Source: Archangium violaceum
Lineage (GTDB): Bacteria > Myxococcota > Myxococcia > Myxococcales > Myxococcaceae
NCBI RefSeq assembly: GCF_016887565.1
Contig: NZ_CP069396.1
Location: forward strand, 2,569,001-2,633,000
Length of the DNA stretch: 64,000 nucleotides
Direction: 5' to 3'
A program made the position numbers and the translations under genes. Position 1 is the stretch's first letter; each line of letters opens with the position of its first letter. Below, one piece after another: positions 59,205-64,000 of the stretch. Under the pieces are notes generated by a model, which saw nothing but the letters and a program-made list of their open reading frames with translations, was not told the origin of the DNA and did no database searches.

Positions 59205-61490
59205 ATGGACACCACACCCTTCAATGCCTGGAAGCTCGTCAGCCTCTCGCCGCTGCCCGTATGGGCGCTGGTGCTGCTGGGGGTGGGGGTGGCGCTCGGA
59301 GTGGGGTTGGCGGCATGGGGCGTGAGGCGCGAGCCCTCGCGGCTGCGGCGCTGGCCGTTGTGGCTGCTGCGCGCGGGGGCGGGGCTGGCGGCGCTCTTCT
59401 TCCTGCTGGAGCCGGGCATCCGCAACCTGCAGGTGGCGCGGATGAAGAACCGGGTGGCGGTGCTGGTGGACCGCTCGGCCTCGATGAACTTCCCGGTGGA
59501 GCCTGGGGGCATGACGCGCTCGGCGCAGGCGGCCGCCTTCCTGGAGAAGGCCGCGCCGGGGCTGGCGGCGTTGCAGGACCGGTACACGGTGGAGGTGTAC
59601 GGCTTCGACCCGGAGCTGTCGCCCACCTCGGCCGAGACGCTGGCGAAGGAGCCGGCGCGTGCGGGCACGTCGGACCTGCTGTCGGCGCTGCGCTCGGTGG
59701 GCGCGGGGGCGCAGGGCTCGAAGAAGCTGGCGGGCGTGCTGATGGTGAGCGACGGCGCGGACAACGTGGAGCTGGCGGGAGGGGCGGTGGGCCGGGCGCG
59801 CGCGGCGCTGGCGGACCTGGGCGTGCCGGTGTCGACCTTCCTCGTGGGGAAGGAGGCGTTGAAGGACCTGGCCGTGGAGCGGGTGAAGGTGGATGACTTC
59901 GCCTTCGTGCGCAACTCCATCACGGTGGAGGTGCAGGTGCACGGCCGGGGCTTCTCGGGGCAGGACGTGCCGGTGGTGCTGAAGCAGGAAGGCAAGGTGG
60001 TGGCGAGCAAGACGGTGCGCTTCGAGTCCTCGGACGACGTGAAGCCGGTGGGCTTCACGTTCACGCCGGACCAGACGGGGCGCTTCGTCTACACGGTGAG
60101 CATGCCCGTGTATCCGGACGAGGCGGTGGGGGACAACAACACCCGCTCGTTCGTGCTGAAGGTGATTCGAGACCGCGTGCGCGTGTTGCTGGTGGTGGGC
60201 CGGCCCTCGTGGGACGAGCGCTTCCTGCGAGGCCTGTTGCGCCAGGATGCGAACGTGGACCTGGTGTCCTTCTACATCCTGCGGACGATGTCGGACGATC
60301 CGGGCGTGGTGAGCCAGGAGCGCGAGCTGTCGCTGATTCCCTTCCCGATGGAGGAGATCTTCGACACGAAGCTGGACACGTTCGACGTCGTCATCTTCCA
60401 GAACTTCGGCTACACGGACACGTCGCTGTCGATTGCCCAGTACGAGCGCAACCTGGAGCGCTACGTGCACAACGGCGGGGCGCTGGTGATGATTGGCGGG
60501 GACAGCGTGCTGGGCGAGGGCCGAGCGAACATGCCCACGCTGTACGAGTCCTTGCCGGTGGAGGGCGCGGGCCCGGCGAATCCAGAGCCCTTCAAGGTGC
60601 GGCTGACGCCCGAGGGCATGCGTCACCCGGTGACGGCGATGGCCTCTGGCGGGGCGAGCACGGAGACGGCATGGGCGGAGCTGCCGGCGATTCCGGGGGC
60701 GAACCTGACGAGGGCGAAGCCTGGGGCGACGGTGCTGATGGACCACCCGTTCATGACGGTGGACGGGAAGAACGCGCCGCTGGTGGCGGTGTGGGACTAC
60801 GGGCGGGGCCGGGCGATGGTGGTGGCGACGGACGCGAGCTGGTACTGGGCGTTCACGGCGCACAAGGAAGGCTCGCCGAGCCGCACGTATGACCGGTTCT
60901 GGGGCAACGCGCTGCGCTGGCTGGTGAGGGATCCGGACCTGACGACGCTGAACGTGACGGCGGATCCACCGTCGGTGGAGCCTGGGAAGCCGGTGGGGGT
61001 GGTGGTGTCGTCGAGGACGTCGGACTACCAGCCGGCGCAGGACGCGCAGGTGCGGGTGGAACTGGTGTCGGTGGACACGCAGAAGCCGGTGGCGGTGCAG
61101 GTGGGGCAGACGGGACCGGACGGGGTGGTGCGGCTGGAGTTCGCGCCGCCGGCACCGGGCCCATACAAGCTGGTGGCGACGGCGAAGAAGGGCGAAACGG
61201 ACCTGGGGAAGGGCGAGGACGCGGTGGCGGTGCGAGCGGTGGGTCCGGAGCTGTCGGACGCGTCGGTGCGGCCGGAGCTGATGGAGCAGATCGCCAGATA
61301 CACGAAGGGCAAGGCGTTCCGGCTGCCGATGAGTGGGCTGCCGGATGACGTGCCGCTGTTGGATCCACCGGTGGTGGAGGTGGGTCGGGCGAAGGATCGG
61401 CCGTTGTGGGATCGCTGGTACTACCTGGTGGCGCTGGTGGGGCTGCTGGGAGCGGAGTGGTTCCTGCGCCGCCGTTTCGGGTACGTGTGA
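59205..61490 (+). CDS. VWA-like membrane protein with glutamine-amidotransferase-like domain
   Basis: 761 residues. Two N-terminal helices (WALVLLGVGVALGVGLAAWG; WLLRAGAGLAALFFLLEPG) then a periplasmic VWA-like domain with the MIDAS DRSASM and SDGADN. Ig-like beta domains follow, then about residues 320-560 with a class I glutamine-amidotransferase-like fold (VVIFQNFGYTD, GGALVMIGGDSVLGEG) and a WGNALRWLVRD segment. A final TM helix is near residues 735-755. This is the pattern of DUF4159-associated cluster proteins. No MoxR or DUF58 gene lies downstream. Confidence 0.85.
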   Translation: MDTTPFNAWKLVSLSPLPVWALVLLGVGVALGVGLAAWGVRREPSRLRRWPLWLLRAGAGLAALFFLLEPGIRNLQVARMKNRVAVLVDRSASMNFPVEPGGMTRSAQAAAFLEKAAPGLAALQDRYTVEVYGFDPELSPTSAETLAKEPARAGTSDLLSALRSVGAGAQGSKKLAGVLMVSDGADNVELAGGAVGRARAALADLGVPVSTFLVGKEALKDLAVERVKVDDFAFVRNSITVEVQVHGRGFSGQDVPVVLKQEGKVVASKTVRFESSDDVKPVGFTFTPDQTGRFVYTVSMPVYPDEAVGDNNTRSFVLKVIRDRVRVLLVVGRPSWDERFLRGLLRQDANVDLVSFYILRTMSDDPGVVSQERELSLIPFPMEEIFDTKLDTFDVVIFQNFGYTDTSLSIAQYERNLERYVHNGGALVMIGGDSVLGEGRANMPTLYESLPVEGAGPANPEPFKVRLTPEGMRHPVTAMASGGASTETAWAELPAIPGANLTRAKPGATVLMDHPFMTVDGKNAPLVAVWDYGRGRAMVVATDASWYWAFTAHKEGSPSRTYDRFWGNALRWLVRDPDLTTLNVTADPPSVEPGKPVGVVVSSRTSDYQPAQDAQVRVELVSVDTQKPVAVQVGQTGPDGVVRLEFAPPAPGPYKLVATAKKGETDLGKGEDAVAVRAVGPELSDASVRPELMEQIARYTKGKAFRLPMSGLPDDVPLLDPPVVEVGRAKDRPLWDRWYYLVALVGLLGAEWFLRRRFGYV

Positions 61491-61515
61491 ATCACGCCTC
61501 ACCACTCACCACCAA

Positions 61516-61552
61516 CCCCTCTCCCTTCGGGAGAGGGACGGGGTGAGGGTAT
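61516..61552. repeat. REP-like palindromic element (copy d)
   Basis: CCCTCTCCC (61517-61525), TTC loop and GGGAGAGGG (61529-61537), followed by GGGGTGAGGGTAT. It is the reverse-orientation form of copies a and c, and lies just upstream of a tRNA-like fragment. Confidence 0.7.
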
Positions 61553-61558
61553 CGGAAG

Positions 61559-61590
61559 GACGCGGGTTCGAATCCCACCACGGTTCTTTC
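61559..61590 (+). other. tRNA 3'-end-like fragment
   Basis: GCGGGTTCGAATCCCACC matches a T-arm (B-box GGTTCGAATCC) and is followed by ACGGTTC, the length of an acceptor 3' strand. The upstream 80 bp hold a REP-like palindrome instead of D- and anticodon arms, so a full tRNA is not present. It may be a relic att site or a degraded tRNA. Confidence 0.35.
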
Positions 61591-61617
61591 ATTGACAGGC
61601 TGATTCCGCATGCCCAA

Positions 61618-61645
61618 TCCTGGGATTCCACTCGGAGTCCCAGGA
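61618..61645 (+). promoter_or_regulatory. 12-bp hairpin covering the ribosome-binding site
   Basis: TCCTGGGATTCC (61618-61629) pairs with GGAGTCCCAGGA (61634-61645) around ACTC, with one T-G wobble. The 3' arm ends in AGGA, 6 bases ahead of the ATG at 61652, and TTTCTC follows. Either a translation-controlling hairpin or an intrinsic terminator left from the tRNA relic. Confidence 0.5.
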
Positions 61646-61651
61646 TTTCTC

Positions 61652-61912
61652 ATGCTGCGTCGTCATTTGCTTGCGTTTGCAGTTGTGCTCACCACTGTCA
61701 CCACGGGTTGTGGGGGGGTCGAGTCCGAGCAGCAGGTTTCGCCCGAGGGTGCTGCCGCTCAGAACGAAGCCCTCGCCACCTCGTGCGAGGCCATCAACTA
61801 CACCCTCTGCCGCCAGGACGGACTCGAGACCACGTGTGTCTTCAACAGTGGCGCGCCTGGGTTCTGCCAGTGCTCGAGCCGTCGCTGGGCGTGTTGGGTC
61901 GAGACCCAGTAG
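61652..61912 (+). CDS. Small Cys-rich lipoprotein
   Basis: 86 residues. Signal peptide LLAFAVVLTTVTTGCGG has a TTGC lipobox. The mature part has seven Cys and aromatic residues (CEAINYTLC, CVFNSGAPGFCQCSSRRWACW), so a disulfide-rich surface domain. I chose ATG 61652, which begins a good signal peptide (MLRRHLL); an upstream ATG at 61610 would add 14 residues. GC and codon use are lower than the window average in the first 60 bases. Confidence 0.7.
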   Translation: MLRRHLLAFAVVLTTVTTGCGGVESEQQVSPEGAAAQNEALATSCEAINYTLCRQDGLETTCVFNSGAPGFCQCSSRRWACWVETQ

Positions 61913-62044
61913 GCGTTGTCGCCGGAGGCCTCCAGTTCCCCGCCAGAGCGCGGTGTCCGGCACGAAGGTGCCGGGCGCCCCTGACCCGGAGTGAGCTGGA
62001 GGCCTGCTCGCCGTTGACGTGGAAACCCGTTGCGCCCCGGCCGC

Positions 62045-62584
62045 TCACCTGGCCCTGGGGAGCCTCTCGAACATCAGCGTTGGCTCGCCCTTGTACGTGC
62101 CGCGTGAGAACTCGCGGAACCCGCACTTGTTCGCGACCTTGATGGACGCCTCGTTCCCCGGGTCGATGATGCACACCACACGCTCCGGACCGAACCTGCC
62201 CTCCGCCCACGTCAGCGCCGCGCGCACGGCCTCCGTGGCGAACCCCTTTCCGTGTGCCCACGGAGCCAGGGCCCATCCCGCCTCCTTGGACCCGCCGAAT
62301 GAGGGCTCGATGTCCCGTCGGAAGTCCGCGAGGCCCACCTCGCCGACGAACCGGCCCGTGCTCTTCTCGCGCACCACCCAGAACCCGAACCCCATCAATT
62401 GCCAGTGGCCCACGTAGCGCAGCAGGCGGGACCACATCTCCTCGCGGGTGGACGGCTTGCCGCCGATGTATCGGGTGACCTTCGGATCTCCCCACATGGC
62501 GAGGGCTTCCTCGAAGTCCTCGCGTCGCGGGCAGCGCATCGTGAGGCGCTCGGTGTCGATGGCGGAAGTAACGAGAGTGTCCAA
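62045..62584 (-). CDS. GNAT N-acetyltransferase
   Basis: About 180 residues of the RimJ/RimL-like GNAT fold: TERLTMRCPRREDFEEALAMW at the start, GFWVVREKSTGRFVGEVGLADF, the acetyl-CoA loop GWALAPWAHGKGFATEAVRA and IDPGNEASIKVANKCGFREF. Probably acetylates a small molecule or protein N-terminus. TTG at 62584 with AGGAG eight bases upstream is the chosen start; GTG 62593, just behind AGGA, is an alternative. About 110 bp separate it from the AAA+ gene. Confidence 0.88.
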   Translation of the reverse strand: MDTLVTSAIDTERLTMRCPRREDFEEALAMWGDPKVTRYIGGKPSTREEMWSRLLRYVGHWQLMGFGFWVVREKSTGRFVGEVGLADFRRDIEPSFGGSKEAGWALAPWAHGKGFATEAVRAALTWAEGRFGPERVVCIIDPGNEASIKVANKCGFREFSRGTYKGEPTLMFERLPRAR

Positions 62585-62697
62585 GGATTTCACTCCTGTG
62601 CGTTCAGGGGAACGTGACACTCCGATAGACGCGGCACAACCCCATATCAATATCGCGCTGGTGAAGCCGGGTCTCGGTCTGCACCCCGGCAGTGGGC

Positions 62698-63936
62698 TCA
62701 CACCAGCAGGCGGTGCGTCTTGAGGTACGCCTCCACGTCGCGGTAGGCGCCGTCCCCGCCATACTTCACCAGGTTCTTCGCGGTGCGCAGCCAGTCCAGG
62801 GTGGAGGGCTGGCTGGCGCGCGCGGCCTCCATCAGGTCCGCCTGGGTGAGGGGGCGCTCCACGCCGCGCTCCACGATGTCGGCGAGCACGCGCTCCTTGG
62901 CTTCCTCGATGATGCCATCGATGTCCGCGCCCGAGGCATGGGCCGTCACCTGAGCCAGCGCGAGCGGCTCGATCGCCTCGGTGGGGAGTCCGCGCAGCTT
63001 CTGCTGGAACATCTCCACGCGCGCCTCCGCGTCCGGCGGCGGGACGAAGACCTGCTTGTCGAAGCGGCCCGGGCGCTTCATGGCATTGTCCACGTCCCAG
63101 GGCATGTTGGTGGCCGCCAGCACGAGGATGCGCTCGTTGTTCCCCGCCATGCCGTCCAGTTGGTTGAGGAACTCGTTCACCAGCGCGCGGGTGTGCTCGC
63201 TGCTCGCCTTGGAGCGGGAATAGGCGAGCGCATCCAGCTCGTCGAAGAAGAGCACCGCGGGGCGCTGGCCGCGGGCCTTCTCGAAGAGGGCGGCGAGGTT
63301 CCGCTCGCTCTCGCCCATCCACATGTTGAGCACGTCGCTGATGCCCACGGAGATGAAGGTCGCCTTGCACTCCCCGGCGATGGCGCGGGCGATGAGCGTC
63401 TTGCCGCACCCCGGGGGCCCGTAGAGCAGCAGCCCCCCGCCGGTCTTCTTGGCGAAGCGCGCGAAGAGCCCCGGCTTGAGGAACGGCTCCACGATGCGCA
63501 GCCGGATGGTGCGCTTGAGCTCCTCCATGCCCACGATGTCGGCGAAGCGCACCGTTCCCGAGACGCTCAGCGGCACCACTTCCGCCATCGGCGGCTCCAC
63601 GGGCGCCTCGCCCTGCACCACCCGCAGGCTGGGCTGGACGCGCGCCGCTCCCAGGGCCTGGGCGAGCTCCGCGTCCTCGGTGAACCCCTCCAGCCCGCGC
63701 GCCTCGGCGTAGGCGCGCCGCGCCGCCTCGGTGTCTCCGGCCTTCCACGCGCAGCGCGCCACTCCCAGGGCGAAGGCCGCCTGGGCGGGGGCCTGCTTGC
63801 GCAGCAGCTCGTACTGGCGGAGGGCCGTGCCGTGCTCGCCGGCCTCGAGCAACTGCTGGGCGTACTCAGCCCGGAGGGCGGTGTCGAAAGGGTCGGAGGC
63901 CAGCAGGCGCTCCAGCTCGGTGCGTGGACGCATCAT
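62698..63936 (-). CDS. AAA+ ATPase with N-terminal TPR repeats
   Basis: 412 residues. A TPR-like N-terminal 100 (AEYAQQLLEAGEHGTALRQYELL; FALGVARCAWKAGDTEAARRAY) precedes an AAA+ domain: Walker A LLLYGPPGCGKTLIARAIAGE, Walker B VLFFDELDAL, the pore loop MWMGESERN and arginine finger region MKRPGRFDKQVFVPPP. The AAA part is close to the ATPases of the Vps4/spastin-like (MIT/classic) clade. ATG at 63936 has GAGAGG nine bases upstream; an ATG nine codons earlier lacks it. Partner proteins are unknown. Confidence 0.9.
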   Translation of the reverse strand: MMRPRTELERLLASDPFDTALRAEYAQQLLEAGEHGTALRQYELLRKQAPAQAAFALGVARCAWKAGDTEAARRAYAEARGLEGFTEDAELAQALGAARVQPSLRVVQGEAPVEPPMAEVVPLSVSGTVRFADIVGMEELKRTIRLRIVEPFLKPGLFARFAKKTGGGLLLYGPPGCGKTLIARAIAGECKATFISVGISDVLNMWMGESERNLAALFEKARGQRPAVLFFDELDALAYSRSKASSEHTRALVNEFLNQLDGMAGNNERILVLAATNMPWDVDNAMKRPGRFDKQVFVPPPDAEARVEMFQQKLRGLPTEAIEPLALAQVTAHASGADIDGIIEEAKERVLADIVERGVERPLTQADLMEAARASQPSTLDWLRTAKNLVKYGGDGAYRDVEAYLKTHRLLV

Positions 63937-64000
63937 CCCTAGAATCCTCTCCAGCGAAGCCATCGGCGCAGCAGCGGCGGTTGAACCCAGGAGTAGAGGG

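Noticed and set aside
56976-61505. 1509-codon minus-strand frame across the DUF4159/VWA genes
   Set aside because: Runs antisense through two clear genes and a third; composition is His/Arg/Pro-rich shadow.
61500-61600. Complete tRNA gene
   Set aside because: Only the T-arm and 3' strand are recognisable; no matching 5' acceptor, D-arm or anticodon arm upstream.

Overview
The window is high-GC (about 70%) single-chromosome-type DNA with the character of a fruiting myxobacterium (Cystobacter/Archangium/Myxococcus relatives). This rests on Ser/Thr kinases fused to AAA/TPR modules, a sigma-54 activator, very large Pro/Glu-rich repeat proteins, many lipoproteins, a spacious MCP with a Frz-like signalling core, and codon use so GC-biased that antisense frames stay open for kilobases. 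The genus assignment is inference. No phage, integrase, intact IS, CRISPR or complete rRNA/tRNA gene was seen.

Layout. 1-7.3 kb: a truncated HDAC-like deacetylase, an MCP plus MFS transporter pair, a tatB-tatC pair whose TatC carries a large inserted domain, and an RCK-type channel-like protein. 7.3-11.6 kb: a Uma2 nuclease-like protein and the direct-sulfhydrylation methionine pair metX/metY, preceded by a leader region with a Met-containing short ORF and an attenuator-like hairpin. 11.6-20 kb: sugar-phosphate transferase, deoD, P5C dehydrogenase, aldo/keto reductase, single-domain response regulator, thioredoxin, a secreted trypsin-like lipoprotein and an SDR epimerase. 20-28.1 kb: two tandem paralogous kinase/degenerate-cyclase/ATPase/TPR proteins of about 1320 residues. 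28-35.6 kb: Cys-rich lipoprotein, thiolase, small proteins, a rhomboid-fold protein lacking its catalytic residues, an aromatic-sensing-type sigma-54 activator divergent from a DODA dioxygenase with a well-formed -24/-12 promoter, and a YceI protein. 35.7-40.9 kb: a 1741-residue repeat protein. 41-49.3 kb: gluzincin peptidase, threonine ammonia-lyase, glutamate-family dehydrogenase, XRE regulator, DEAD-box helicase with three C-terminal RNA-binding repeats, RpoH. 49.3-54.7 kb: small and poorly known genes plus a gene-remnant region, an MBL hydrolase. 54.8-58.4 kb: a four-gene minus-strand operon ending in a ketoacyl synthase with a large insertion. 58.4-61.5 kb: a divergent DUF4159/VWA-like envelope pair. 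61.5-64 kb: tRNA 3'-end-like fragment with hairpin, small lipoprotein, GNAT acetyltransferase and a TPR-AAA+ ATPase.

Functional links best supported by the sequence: metX with metY (methionine from O-acyl homoserine); gdh with threonine ammonia-lyase (amino-acid catabolism, same strand); the sigma-54 activator with the DODA dioxygenase (aromatic ring cleavage under inducible control); tatB with tatC, and a Tat-type signal on the DUF4159 protein. Dispersed palindromes of the form CCCTCTCCC-N3-GGGAGAGGG occur at three places in intergenic DNA, with a diverged fourth copy.
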